The position numbers and the translations under genes were made by a program. From UBA5195 sp034432755 (lineage in GTDB: Bacteria > Chloroflexota > Anaerolineae > Anaerolineales > Villigracilaceae), in contig DAOUBQ010000094.1 of assembly GCA_034432755.1 (NCBI GenBank), positions 1-64,000 on the forward strand: a DNA stretch of 64,000 nt, in the 5' to 3' direction. Positions within the stretch are counted from its first letter, which is position 1. Each line of letters starts with the position of its first letter. Shown piece after piece: positions 43,681 through 52,281 of the stretch. Below the pieces are notes generated by a model that had not been told where the DNA came from, ran no database searches, and saw only the letters and a program-made list of their open reading frames with translations.

Positions 43681-45309
43681 TTGTTTCGCCCCCCCCTCAT
43701 CCTCCTCCTGACCCTCAACCTGGCGGTCGGTTTTTTAACCTTTCCTCATTACGGACTCTCGTGGGATGAGCCGCTCTTCTACGACTATGCCGACTCCATC
43801 TGGAAGGCTTACACCCCCCAAGCCTTCTCCCCCGGCTTCAATTTTGACTCCGTTTACGGTCGCAGCCCCGACGACCATAAAATCTACGGCCCCGCCTACC
43901 TCCTGCTGGCGCGGCCCGTTCAACAAATGGTGATAACGCTTTTCAACGCAGATATGGCCTCCGCCTGGCACCTGGTCAACTTCCTCACCTTTCAAATCGG
44001 GCTGGTCGGTTTCTACCGCCTCGCGCGGCACTGGTTCAACCCCTGGCCTGCCACCCTCACCACCGCCTTTTTGGCCTGGCAACCGGTCTTTTGGGGACAC
44101 GCCTTCATCAACCCCAAAGACATGCCCTTTATGGTCTTCTTTCTGTGGTCACTGACCCTCGGCCTGGAGATGGTGGATGCCATCACCGACCCAACCGCCT
44201 CAAACCGCCAAAAAGCAGCCAAAACCCTGCCCGCCGCCCTCCTGCTGGGCCTCACCAGCGCCATCCGCGTCATTGGCCCGCTGTCTGGGGCGTTAGTGGG
44301 GGCCTATTTTCTTCTAAAACAATTCCCCCAAAAATCGCCATTGCTGGTTCACCTCAAATCCTGGCTGCCCCTGCTGGCCTACGGCCTGCTCGCTATGCTC
44401 ACCATGTACATTTTCTGGCCTTATCTGTGGGTGGACCCGGTCAATCGTCTTGTGGCAGTCCTCAAACACATGTCCAACAACCCCACCGAACTGGCAGTCC
44501 TATTCCTCGGCCAAATCTTTCGCGCCAACGATATGCCGCGCCGCTACTTGCCGACCATGCTCACCTTGACACTCACTGAACCAACCTGGATTTTATTTAT
44601 AGCAGGTATCTTTTTGGTTACACGCAAAATCATTCAAAAAACCCTCGATTTCCGCGCCCCGCTGGTCATCTTGACACTGTTTGGATTCATGCTGGGCTAC
44701 CTGCTCTATTTCACCCCCGCCATGTATGACGGCTTCCGGCACTTCCTGTTCATCCTGCCGCCGGTTTTCCTGTTTTGCGGGTTTGTTTTTCAATGGCTGA
44801 TAGAGTTCAAAGACACACCAGGTATGGAGAATCTGCCCCAAAAACACCCTCTTAATAACATCTCTCCATTCCGTATCTTCCATGATTTCTTAAAACATAG
44901 CATCGTTGCGTTGTTGCTCCTGCCTGGGTTGCTCGGAATCTGGCACATGCACCCCTACGAATACGCCTACTACAACCAGTTTGCGGGCGGCGTTGGGGGC
45001 GCGTATCGTGTCTATGAAACGGAATACTGGCTGACGTGCTACAAAGAAGCCGTAGAGTGGGTAAAATATAACGAACCGAACACCACGCTCCACGTCCAGA
45101 GAGAATTGCCTCTCGCCGCCTACGATGCCGAAGGACTGAATCTCAAAGACCTGGCGCGTGAGACCGAATCCGACATCCAAACCGGCGACCTGCTGCTCTT
45201 CCACACCCGCGCCAACCTCGATATCCGCTCAACCTACCGTAAACTCCCCGTCGTAACCCGTTTTGGGCGCGACGGCGCAGAATTTTGCATCATCAAAAGG
45301 AAAGACTAA
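43669..45309 (+). CDS. Polytopic membrane glycosyltransferase (GT39/PMT-like, GT-C fold)
   Basis: This protein of up to 546 residues has about ten helices and a GT-C start: GLSWDEPLFYDYADSIW has the WDE motif with the likely catalytic acid, and HAFINPKDMPFMVFFLWSLTLG is typical for dolichol- or polyprenyl-phosphate sugar transferases. The start codon is uncertain: TTG at 43669 lies within a repeat, and TTG at 43681 is an alternative. The downstream acetyltransferase begins with no gap. Confidence 0.83.
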   Translation: MSTPLFRPPLILLLTLNLAVGFLTFPHYGLSWDEPLFYDYADSIWKAYTPQAFSPGFNFDSVYGRSPDDHKIYGPAYLLLARPVQQMVITLFNADMASAWHLVNFLTFQIGLVGFYRLARHWFNPWPATLTTAFLAWQPVFWGHAFINPKDMPFMVFFLWSLTLGLEMVDAITDPTASNRQKAAKTLPAALLLGLTSAIRVIGPLSGALVGAYFLLKQFPQKSPLLVHLKSWLPLLAYGLLAMLTMYIFWPYLWVDPVNRLVAVLKHMSNNPTELAVLFLGQIFRANDMPRRYLPTMLTLTLTEPTWILFIAGIFLVTRKIIQKTLDFRAPLVILTLFGFMLGYLLYFTPAMYDGFRHFLFILPPVFLFCGFVFQWLIEFKDTPGMENLPQKHPLNNISPFRIFHDFLKHSIVALLLLPGLLGIWHMHPYEYAYYNQFAGGVGGAYRVYETEYWLTCYKEAVEWVKYNEPNTTLHVQRELPLAAYDAEGLNLKDLARETESDIQTGDLLLFHTRANLDIRSTYRKLPVVTRFGRDGAEFCIIKRKD

Positions 45310-45924
45310 ATGCCCGGCCCTGCTTACCGCATCGTCACCCCGCAACTCGTGTTGCGCTGCTACAACCCCGCCGACGCCCCGCTTCTGGCGGCCTCCATCA
45401 CCGAAAGCCTCGAACACCTGCAACCCTGGATGCCCTGGACCGCCGCCGAACCCGAACCACTCCAGGCCAAAATTGAGCGATTGCGCCGCTTTCGCGCCAA
45501 CTTCGACCTCGGCCACGATTACATCTATGGCATCTTCAACCCACAAGAAAACCGCCTGCTGGGCGGAACCGGCCTGCACCCAAGAATCGGCAGCAACGCC
45601 CTCGAAATCGGCTACTGGATTCACAAAGACTACATCGGGCGCGGTTACGCCACCGAAACCGCCGCAGCGCTGACCAAAGTAGCCTTCGAGATCAACCAGG
45701 TTGAACGGGTTGAAATCCACTGCGCAGTCGAAAACGCCCGCTCCGCTGCCGTGCCGCGCAAACTCGGCTTCCAACACGAAGCCACGCTCAAGAACCGCTG
45801 TTTTGCCAAAGGCCGCAAATGCGACCAGATGGTCTGGAGCCTCTTCGCCGCCGAATACACTGTCAGTCCCGCCGCACAACTCGAAATCGCCGCCTACGAT
45901 GCGGCAGAAAGGCGCATCCGATGA
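45310..45924 (+). CDS. RimJ/RimL-like GNAT acetyltransferase
   Basis: This 204-residue protein has the Acetyltransf_3 layout: LVLRCYNPADAPLL at the start, LEIGYWIHKDYIGRGYATETAAALTKVAFE in motif A/B and HCAVENARSAAVPRKLGFQHE at the end. These enzymes acetylate N-terminal residues or small molecules. Its ATG follows the preceding stop directly, and its own stop overlaps the next start (ATGA). Confidence 0.9.
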   Translation: MPGPAYRIVTPQLVLRCYNPADAPLLAASITESLEHLQPWMPWTAAEPEPLQAKIERLRRFRANFDLGHDYIYGIFNPQENRLLGGTGLHPRIGSNALEIGYWIHKDYIGRGYATETAAALTKVAFEINQVERVEIHCAVENARSAAVPRKLGFQHEATLKNRCFAKGRKCDQMVWSLFAAEYTVSPAAQLEIAAYDAAERRIR

Positions 45925-46901
45925 CCACCCACCGCCAACGCCTCGAAGCCTGCCTGGCCGGGGAAACCACCGACCGACCACCCGTCGCCCTGTGGCGACA
46001 CTTCCCGGTTGATGACCAGCACCCCGACACCCTCGCCGCCGCCACCCTCCAATGGCAAAATACCTTCGACTGGGACCTGGTCAAGGTCACGCCCGCTTCG
46101 TCCTACTGCCTTAAAGATTGGGGCATAGAAGATGCTTGGGAGGGAAATCCAGAAGGAACGCGCCGTTACACCAAGCGAATCATCACCTCACCCGAAGACT
46201 GGCCCCAACTGCCCGTGCTCGATGCCGACTCCCCCTACCTGGCCTTTCAATTAAGATGCCTTTCCATCCTGCGGGCCGAACTCGACCCCGATACCCCCCT
46301 CCTGCAAACCATCTTTTCGCCCCTCGCGCAGGCCAAAAACCTGGCTGGCGGCGAGACCTTGCTCGTTCACCTGCGCCAAAAACCCGACCTGGTCTGGCGC
46401 GGACTGGAAGTCATCGCCGAAAGCACGCGCCGCTTCATCCGCGCCGCACGCACGCTAGGACTGATTGACGGCATCTTCTACGCCGTCCAACACGCCCAGG
46501 CGCACCTGCTCACCAAAGACGAGTTTAACGAATTTGGGCGCGCCATTGACCTCTCAGTGCTGGAATCGGCCCGCCTGTTATGGTGCAACATGCTCCACAT
46601 TCACGGCGAAAACATCTACTTCAACGCCCTGGCCGATTACCCCGTCCACTTCATCAACTGGCACGACCGCGACACCGCCCCCTCCCTGGCCGAAGCCCAA
46701 ACCCGCACCCGCGCCGCTCTGTGCGGCGGATTGCGCCGTGAAACCCTTGTCTATGGCACGCCCAACGACATCCTGGAAGAAGTCCAAAACGCCCTCGACC
46801 AGACCCGTGGACGCAAATTCATGCTCGGCACCGGCTGCGTGGTTGAAACCATTGCCCCGTACGGCAACCTGCTGACGGTCCGAAAAGCGATGGAGGCGTA
46901 A
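45921..46901 (+). CDS. Uroporphyrinogen decarboxylase-family protein
   Basis: This 326-residue (URO-D superfamily) protein shows RLEACLAGETTDRPPVALWRHFPVDDQ at the start and NMLHIHGENIYF, YPVHFINWHD and GTPNDILEEVQNAL later. Members of this branch include corrinoid methyltransferase-like and unknown enzymes. It is not HemE-like in the N-terminal PVWxMRQAGR motif. It sits between two small-function genes with start/stop overlaps (ATGA and TAATG), so its role may be tied to the operon. Confidence 0.82.
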   Translation: MTTHRQRLEACLAGETTDRPPVALWRHFPVDDQHPDTLAAATLQWQNTFDWDLVKVTPASSYCLKDWGIEDAWEGNPEGTRRYTKRIITSPEDWPQLPVLDADSPYLAFQLRCLSILRAELDPDTPLLQTIFSPLAQAKNLAGGETLLVHLRQKPDLVWRGLEVIAESTRRFIRAARTLGLIDGIFYAVQHAQAHLLTKDEFNEFGRAIDLSVLESARLLWCNMLHIHGENIYFNALADYPVHFINWHDRDTAPSLAEAQTRTRAALCGGLRRETLVYGTPNDILEEVQNALDQTRGRKFMLGTGCVVETIAPYGNLLTVRKAMEA

Positions 46902-47452
46902 TGCTGCGCGTCATTGCCGGCAAGGCCAAAGGCCGCAAACTCAAATCGGTCCCTGGCGACACCACCCGCCCCGTCACCGACATGGTCAAAGAAGCGCTGT
47001 TCAACATCCTCGGCGGAGAGGTCATCGAATCGAGCTGGTGGGACCTCTTTGGCGGCACAGGCGCCATCGGCATTGAAGCGCTCAGCCGTGGTGCGGCCTT
47101 CACCCGCTTTTCAGACCTCCACCGCCTGCCAATTGAAACCATCAAAGAGAACCTGAACACCTGCGGGTTCAACCAACAAGCCGAAGTCAAACGCGGCGAC
47201 TCGCTCGCCATGCTGCGCGCTGCCCCCGACCGACCGTTTGAGTACATCTACATTGCGCCACCCCAATACAAAGAAATCTGGTCGCAGGCCCTCAAACTGC
47301 TCGATGAAAACCCCGGCTGGCTGGCCGCAACCGGCGAGGCAATTGTCCAGATTCACCCGCGCGAATACAAGGATTTGGACTTGGTCAACCTGCGAAAATC
47401 CGACGAACGCAAATACGGCAGCACCCTGCTGGTATTCTACGAAAAAGCGTAA
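46901..47452 (+). CDS. rsmD: 16S rRNA (guanine-966-N2)-methyltransferase-like protein
   Basis: This 183-residue class I methyltransferase has an RsmD start (MLRVIAGKAKGRKLKSVPG, RPVTDMVKEALFNIL) and SAM motif DLFGGTGAIGIEALSRGA. Catalytic motif IV, usually DPPY, reads APPQY (YIYIAPPQY). The loss of the Asp is notable; it may be a lineage trait or a sign of altered activity. Its ATG overlaps the previous stop. Confidence 0.88.
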   Translation: MLRVIAGKAKGRKLKSVPGDTTRPVTDMVKEALFNILGGEVIESSWWDLFGGTGAIGIEALSRGAAFTRFSDLHRLPIETIKENLNTCGFNQQAEVKRGDSLAMLRAAPDRPFEYIYIAPPQYKEIWSQALKLLDENPGWLAATGEAIVQIHPREYKDLDLVNLRKSDERKYGSTLLVFYEKA

Positions 47453-47488
47453 AACAGGATTCATTCCACGCAAACCAAGGAGGCCGAA

Positions 47489-47824
47489 ATGCTCGAAATC
47501 CTTAAAATCATCGCCGCTATCCTGACCATCGCTACCGGTGCGCTCAGTCTGTTTTCGCCGAAGTCTGTGCCTGGGTTTACCGGCTTACAGCCGGTCGGCG
47601 GACGAGGTCTCAGCGAAATCCGTTCCATCCTGGGCGGGCTTTTCATCGCATTGGGCATCGTCCCGCTCATTTTGGGTGGCGTTACCTACGAAATGCTCGG
47701 CTGGGCTTACCTGGGCATTGGCGCAGTGCGGCTGGTGAGCATTTTTATAGACAAAGCCAGTGAACGCTCCAACTGGATAAGCCTGGTTGTGGAAGTTGTG
47801 TTTGGCGTCATCCTGGTCTTATGA
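47489..47824 (+). CDS. Small four-helix membrane protein (DUF4345-like)
   Basis: This 111-residue protein has three or four helices: LKIIAAILTIATGALSLFSP, IRSILGGLFIALGIVPLIL, GWAYLGIGAVRLVSIFI and ISLVVEVVFGVILVL. The charged RGLSEIRSILGG before helix 2 resembles DUF4345. Function unknown. An AAGGAGG site precedes ATG. Confidence 0.7.
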   Translation: MLEILKIIAAILTIATGALSLFSPKSVPGFTGLQPVGGRGLSEIRSILGGLFIALGIVPLILGGVTYEMLGWAYLGIGAVRLVSIFIDKASERSNWISLVVEVVFGVILVL

Positions 47825-47845
47825 AACCAAATAGGAGATAACTTT

Positions 47846-48331
47846 ATGGAAATCAAACTCATCCAAATCGAAAAACCCGAACCCATCAACTTCATCCTCG
47901 GACAATCACACTTCATCAAAACCGTCGAAGACCTCCACGAAGCCCTGGTCAATGCCGTGCCGGGCATTCAATTCGGCCTGGCCTTCTGCGAAGCAAGCGG
48001 AAAATGCCTGGTACGCACCAGCGGCACTAACCAGGCCATGCTCGAACTGGCAACCCAAAACGCCCTGTCCATTGGCGCGGGCCACTCCTTTATCGTCTTT
48101 CTCGGCGAAGGCTTTTACCCCATTAACGTGCTAAACGCCATTAAAAACGTCCCCGAAGTCGCCCGGATTTTCTGCGCCACCGCCAACCCCACCCAGGTGC
48201 TGGTCGCCGAATCGGAGCAGGGGCGCGGTATTCTCGGTGTAATTGACGGGCAATCGCCCAAAGGCGTTGAAGACGAAGAAGGCAAAAACTGGCGCAAAGG
48301 CTTCCTGCGCATGATTGGCTACAAACTCTAA
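47846..48331 (+). CDS. Adenosine-specific kinase family protein
   Basis: This 161-residue protein matches the PF04008 adenosine_kin family, found mainly in archaea and thermophilic or anaerobic bacteria: PEPINFILGQSHFIKTVEDLHEAL, FGLAFCEASGKCLVR, GAGHSFIVFLGEGFYPINVL and IFCATANPTQV. Members bind adenosine or its derivatives. It lies 21 bases after the small membrane protein and has an AGGAGA site. Confidence 0.9.
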   Translation: MEIKLIQIEKPEPINFILGQSHFIKTVEDLHEALVNAVPGIQFGLAFCEASGKCLVRTSGTNQAMLELATQNALSIGAGHSFIVFLGEGFYPINVLNAIKNVPEVARIFCATANPTQVLVAESEQGRGILGVIDGQSPKGVEDEEGKNWRKGFLRMIGYKL

Positions 48332-48444
48332 ATACCAGGGGGAGACACAAAGAGAGATGGAGTCAAGAAAACATCCTGTTCATCCTGTTAAACAAATTGT
48401 TGCAAACGCTAACAAAAAAAGCCTTGATTTGCAAAAAACACCCC

Positions 48445-48473
48445 TTGACCCGACTCTGAGAACTCAATAGAAT
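48445..48473 (+). promoter_or_regulatory. Promoter of the LuxS/cyclase operon
   Basis: TTGACC (48445-48450), 17-base spacer, TAGAAT (48468-48473), 48 bases before the first ATG. An AT-rich stretch lies upstream. Confidence 0.65.
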
Positions 48474-48521
48474 TACAATTTAATTGCACTTTTTAAGTCA
48501 CCCAATGGAGAACCAACTCCG

Positions 48522-49754
48522 ATGATTCAACTTGCCTACAGCACCTTTGGCCTGACCAATCTTAAATTTCTGACCGCCATTGACGAAGTCGAAAACGCTG
48601 GCTACCCTGGCATCGAAATTTCCTTTCACCGTGAGCAGTTCAACCCCTTCGACCTGAGCGATGACGACCTTGCCAACGTCAAGAAACGCCTCGATTCAGG
48701 CCGTGTCAAGGCCGCCTGCGTTGCCACCGCCTCACACTTCTTCACGCCCCAGCGCCCACACGAACCATCCCTCATGTCGCCCGACCTGGCCGGGCGCAAA
48801 CGGCGCATCGCGCTCGTCAAACGCGGCATCCACGTCGCCCGCCAACTGGGGGTCCACCTCGTCACCTTTGGCAGCGGCTTCATCCGCGAGGAACACGTCA
48901 ACAACCCCTCCATCAACCCGCGCGAACTGCTCATAGACAGCATTCAGCAATGCCTGGCCGAAATCCGGCCCGATGAAGACCTGACCTTGCTCATCGAACC
49001 CGAACCCGGCATGTACATCGAAACCATGCAACAGGGGTTATCACTGGTCGAAGAACTCAACTCGCCACACTTCCGCCTGCATGTAGATATTCTGCACTCC
49101 TACTGCTCCGAAAAGAACTACATCGAAGCCCTGGCCCAGGCCGCGCCCTACATCAAGTACCTGCACATTTCAGATGCCCAACAAGGCTATAACCTGAAAA
49201 TCATCAAAGACGCCGAAAATCTGTCCTTCGACCTCGATTTTGCCTCTTACCTGGTCTATTTTCCACAAACAGCCGATTACCTGCTGCTCGACCGAAACTT
49301 TCCGCGCTATTTTTGTGACACCCCCCTCAGCGTTTCCCAACGCAAGCGGCTCGATGACCTGCTGGCGAAAAGCGGAATCCAGAAAGCCCTCGAAATTGTC
49401 CACTACCCCAGCCTCTACGCCGGCGCATCTGACTTCGACGACGAATTTTTCACCTACTGGATTTCCGTCCCCGGGTTGAGTTACGACGTGCTGGAGCGAA
49501 CCAAACCCATCTTGGGCTACCTGCGCGGAGTCAAAAGCCCGCAATTGGTAGACAAGCGCATCGCCAACACCCTGACCGGCATCGTCCACTTTCACGAAAT
49601 CCCCGGCGAAGGCACGCTCAACTTTGCCGCCAGTTTCAAAGCCCTGGCCGAAAACGGATTCGACGGCTACGGCGCGGTCGAGCTATACCACCACGTCGAA
49701 TCGTGGCAAAAGGCGCTCCACGAGAGTTACCAGCATTTGTCGCAATTTGTATAA
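48522..49754 (+). CDS. Sugar-phosphate isomerase/epimerase-like TIM-barrel protein
   Basis: This 410-residue protein is related to xylose isomerase-like and AP endonuclease 2-like barrels: TFGLTNLKFLTAIDEVENAGYPGIEISF at the start, then LLIEPEPGMYIE, FRLHVDILHSYC and IKYLHISDAQ, with Glu, Asp and His that could bind metal. A C-terminal extension (about 300-410) is unusual for the family. The layout recalls the large barrel protein of ebo clusters, but its start differs from typical EboE. It opens the operon with LuxS and the cyclase. Confidence 0.78.
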   Translation: MIQLAYSTFGLTNLKFLTAIDEVENAGYPGIEISFHREQFNPFDLSDDDLANVKKRLDSGRVKAACVATASHFFTPQRPHEPSLMSPDLAGRKRRIALVKRGIHVARQLGVHLVTFGSGFIREEHVNNPSINPRELLIDSIQQCLAEIRPDEDLTLLIEPEPGMYIETMQQGLSLVEELNSPHFRLHVDILHSYCSEKNYIEALAQAAPYIKYLHISDAQQGYNLKIIKDAENLSFDLDFASYLVYFPQTADYLLLDRNFPRYFCDTPLSVSQRKRLDDLLAKSGIQKALEIVHYPSLYAGASDFDDEFFTYWISVPGLSYDVLERTKPILGYLRGVKSPQLVDKRIANTLTGIVHFHEIPGEGTLNFAASFKALAENGFDGYGAVELYHHVESWQKALHESYQHLSQFV

Positions 49755-49779
49755 TCCCAACAAATCAGCAAAATAACAC

Positions 49780-49850
49780 GAAGGCACAAGGGTCACAAAA
49801 AAAGACCTTAACAAAACCCTTGTGTTTTTTGTGTCCTTCGTGCTTCAAAC
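49780..49850. repeat. Long imperfect hairpin between isomerase and luxS
   Basis: Pieces CACGAAGG and CACAAGGGT on the left match ACCCTTGTG and CCTTCGTG on the right, with A/T-rich spacers. It is a dispersed-type palindrome and may act as an internal mRNA structure. Confidence 0.6.
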
Positions 49851-49862
49851 CAGGAGTTACCC

Positions 49863-50345
49863 ATGTTCAACTACCAAACTCTCGGCTGGGACCCCGCCAC
49901 AGTGGGTGAGCTCGACCACCGCCTGCTCAAAGCCCCGCGCGTCAAACTACGCTCAGCCAACCCCGGCCCCAACGGCGATGTCGTCTATTGCGTAGATTTA
50001 CGCGTCAACAAACCCAATGCCGGGCAATATCTCACCAGCACCGAACTGCACTCTGTCGAACATTTCCTGCTCGAAGGCTTGCAGCGTTACCTGCCCCAAA
50101 ACTTTCTGTCCATCGGCATCATGGGCTGTCAGACCGGTTTCTACATCGTTCTGCAAAACGAAGGTCGGGCCGATAAAATCTGTGAAACGCTCGAAAACAT
50201 CTTCAAAGACATGCAAAGTGCCACGGAAGTGCCATACAGCAACATCGAACAATGCGGCAATTACCAAAATCACAACCTGGAACAGGCGCAAGCAGTCGCC
50301 CGCCGCATCCTGGCCGCCAGAGCAGAGTGGCTCGACATCGTATGA
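49863..50345 (+). CDS. luxS: S-ribosylhomocysteine lyase family protein
   Basis: This 160-residue protein matches LuxS throughout: ELDHRLLKAP, DLRVNKPN, TELHSVEHFLLEGL (zinc ligands His63 and His67, catalytic Glu66), GIMGCQTGFY (catalytic Cys89) and IEQCGNYQNHNLE (zinc ligand Cys131). All key residues are present, so it should split S-ribosylhomocysteine to homocysteine and DPD, the AI-2 precursor. LuxS is not usually found with a cyclase. Its stop overlaps the cyclase start (ATGA). No mtn (Pfs) nucleosidase is adjacent. Confidence 0.93.
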   Translation: MFNYQTLGWDPATVGELDHRLLKAPRVKLRSANPGPNGDVVYCVDLRVNKPNAGQYLTSTELHSVEHFLLEGLQRYLPQNFLSIGIMGCQTGFYIVLQNEGRADKICETLENIFKDMQSATEVPYSNIEQCGNYQNHNLEQAQAVARRILAARAEWLDIV

Positions 50346-51481
50346 GCCACACACATCCACACTGGCGCGTCACCTACCAGCGCCCCATTGAATACGAAAT
50401 CGTCAACGCGCCCGGCCTGTTTCAGCCCGATAACCTCGCCTTGCTGGCCAGAAGCCGAATCGAAAACGGACGGCGCTTTGTGGTGGTAGATAGCAACGTT
50501 TTCCGGCACTTTGGCGAAGCCATTCAGTCATACTTCGATTATCACCGCATCCGCGCCAAAATTGTCACCTTCCCTGGCGGCGAAGAACACAAGACCATCG
50601 ATTCTTACCTCAGTATTCTCTACGAGCTAGATTCCTTCCCCATCCACCGCCGCGACGAACCGATACTCGCCATCGGCGGCGGCGTACTGACCGATGTGGT
50701 CGGCTTCATCGCCAGCACCTACCGCCGCAGCGTGCCGCATATCAAAGTGCCAACCACGCTCATGGGCTATATAGACGCCTCCGTCGGCATCAAAACCGGC
50801 CTCAACTTCAACGGCCACAAAAACCGCCTGGGTTCCTTCGAGCCGCCCCTGCGCGTCTTACTCGACCGCGCCTTTCTGCGCACCTTACCGCATCGTCACA
50901 TCTTAAACGGCGTGTGCGAAATCATCAAACTCGCCATCATCAAAGACGCCGATCTGTTTGACCTGCTCGAAACCGACGGCCCACAAAGCGTAGCCGCCAA
51001 CTTTCAAGATGAGCCCGGCAGCCAGATTCTCAACCGCGCCATCGGAGGCATGATTGAAGAACTACAGCCGAACCTCTACGAAGAAAATCTCTCCCGCCGG
51101 GTAGATTTCGGCCACACCTTCAGTTACGGACTGGAAACCCGCCACGAAGCGCATCTTTTACACGGCGAAGCCGTGCTGCTCGACATCTTAACCTCCAGCA
51201 TGATTGCCTTGGAACGCGGCCTGCTCACCGAATACGAACTAGGGCGCATCTTTGGCCTGGTTCAGCGCCTGGGCATTCACCTCAACCTCAACCTGCTCGA
51301 CCCTACCCTGATGTGGGACAACCTGCTGGAGCGCGTTGAACATCGAAACGGCTATCAGCGCGTCCCCATGCCCGATGGCATTGGGCGCTGCGTTTTTCTT
51401 AACGACATCACCCACCAGGAAATTGAACGCGCAGTCGTTGGCCTTAAGCATGTTTCAGGGCAGCAAACATTTCCCCTTTGA
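50342..51481 (+). CDS. Sugar-phosphate cyclase (dehydroquinate synthase superfamily, EEVS-like)
   Basis: This 379-residue protein belongs to the DHQ-synthase superfamily: FPGGEEHKTIDSYLSIL, LAIGGGVLTDVVGFIAS, YRRSVPHIKVPTTLMGYIDASVGIKTGLNF, HKNRLG and VDFGHTFSYGLE with the metal-binding His. YIDASVGIKTGLNFNGHKN and FEPPLRVLLDRAF look more like sedoheptulose 7-phosphate cyclases (epi-valiolone or desmethyl-deoxygadusol type) than AroB. It would form a cyclitol from a sugar phosphate. There are no shikimate genes beside it. It overlaps luxS by four bases. Confidence 0.85.
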   Translation: MSHTHPHWRVTYQRPIEYEIVNAPGLFQPDNLALLARSRIENGRRFVVVDSNVFRHFGEAIQSYFDYHRIRAKIVTFPGGEEHKTIDSYLSILYELDSFPIHRRDEPILAIGGGVLTDVVGFIASTYRRSVPHIKVPTTLMGYIDASVGIKTGLNFNGHKNRLGSFEPPLRVLLDRAFLRTLPHRHILNGVCEIIKLAIIKDADLFDLLETDGPQSVAANFQDEPGSQILNRAIGGMIEELQPNLYEENLSRRVDFGHTFSYGLETRHEAHLLHGEAVLLDILTSSMIALERGLLTEYELGRIFGLVQRLGIHLNLNLLDPTLMWDNLLERVEHRNGYQRVPMPDGIGRCVFLNDITHQEIERAVVGLKHVSGQQTFPL

Positions 51482-51501
51482 AAGGTATCTTTCTTAATCC
51501 C

Positions 51502-52206
51502 ATGAATTCGCTCAGCAATGCCGACCAACAAGAAATCACCAAGTTCGACAACGTCTCACAAATCTGGTGGGACCCTAAAGGCGAGATGGGCACCCTGCAC
51601 ACCATCAACCCCTTGCGCACCCGATTCATCATGGACCATATCAAAACGCCCAACCCACGCATTCTGGACGTGGGTTGCGGCGGCGGGATTCTCTCCGAAG
51701 CCCTGGCCAAAGCCGGCGCGCAAGTCACCGGTATTGACCTCTCGCTGCCCTCGCTCGAAGTCGCCCGCCAACACGCTCAGGCCGGGGGGCTGCACATCAG
51801 CTATCGCGCCGTTACCGCCGAAGAACTGGCAGCCGAACAACCCGAATCGTTCGACGCCGTGACCTGCATGGAAATGCTCGAACACGTCCCCGACCCTGCC
51901 AAAGTCATCGCTGCCTGCGCTCGGGCCGTCAAACCAGGCGGACGGGTCTTCTTCTCCACCATCAACCGCACGCTCAAATCGTTGGTGGCGGTCATCCTGA
52001 TTGGCGAAAACATTTTGCGCCTGCTGCCGCGCGGCACGCATGAGTATCGGAAACTCATTCGTCCCATCGAGTTGAAAACCTGGTCGAAACAGGCCGGTTT
52101 AGAATTCGTGCAAATTGCCAGCCTGATATACAATCCACTCACCGGAAACTTTAAAGTAACCTATGACAAAGAAGACATGAACTACATGGCCTATTTTGTC
52201 AAATAG
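51502..52206 (+). CDS. UbiG-like O-methyltransferase
   Basis: This 234-residue SAM methyltransferase resembles UbiG over its length: EITKFDNVSQIWWDPKGEMGTLHTINPLR, LDVGCGGGILSEALAKAGA (SAM motif I), VTCMEMLEHVPDP, RVFFSTINRT, LLPRGTHEYRKLI and a late YNPLTG with NYMAYF. UbiG acts in ubiquinone synthesis, which Chloroflexota are not known to make. Its position between cyclase and prenyltransferase suggests another prenylated substrate. The start is ATG, although no strong ribosome-binding site is visible. Confidence 0.85.
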   Translation: MNSLSNADQQEITKFDNVSQIWWDPKGEMGTLHTINPLRTRFIMDHIKTPNPRILDVGCGGGILSEALAKAGAQVTGIDLSLPSLEVARQHAQAGGLHISYRAVTAEELAAEQPESFDAVTCMEMLEHVPDPAKVIAACARAVKPGGRVFFSTINRTLKSLVAVILIGENILRLLPRGTHEYRKLIRPIELKTWSKQAGLEFVQIASLIYNPLTGNFKVTYDKEDMNYMAYFVK

Positions 52207-52281
52207 ACATTCGACATTTGGGATTCGGTACTTGATATTCGAACCACTGAACACTGATGACTGAAAACTGGATACTGAACC

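Noticed and set aside
50342..51481. 3-dehydroquinate synthase (aroB)
   Set aside because: The sequence around the substrate pocket looks more like sugar-phosphate cyclases, and no shikimate genes are adjacent.
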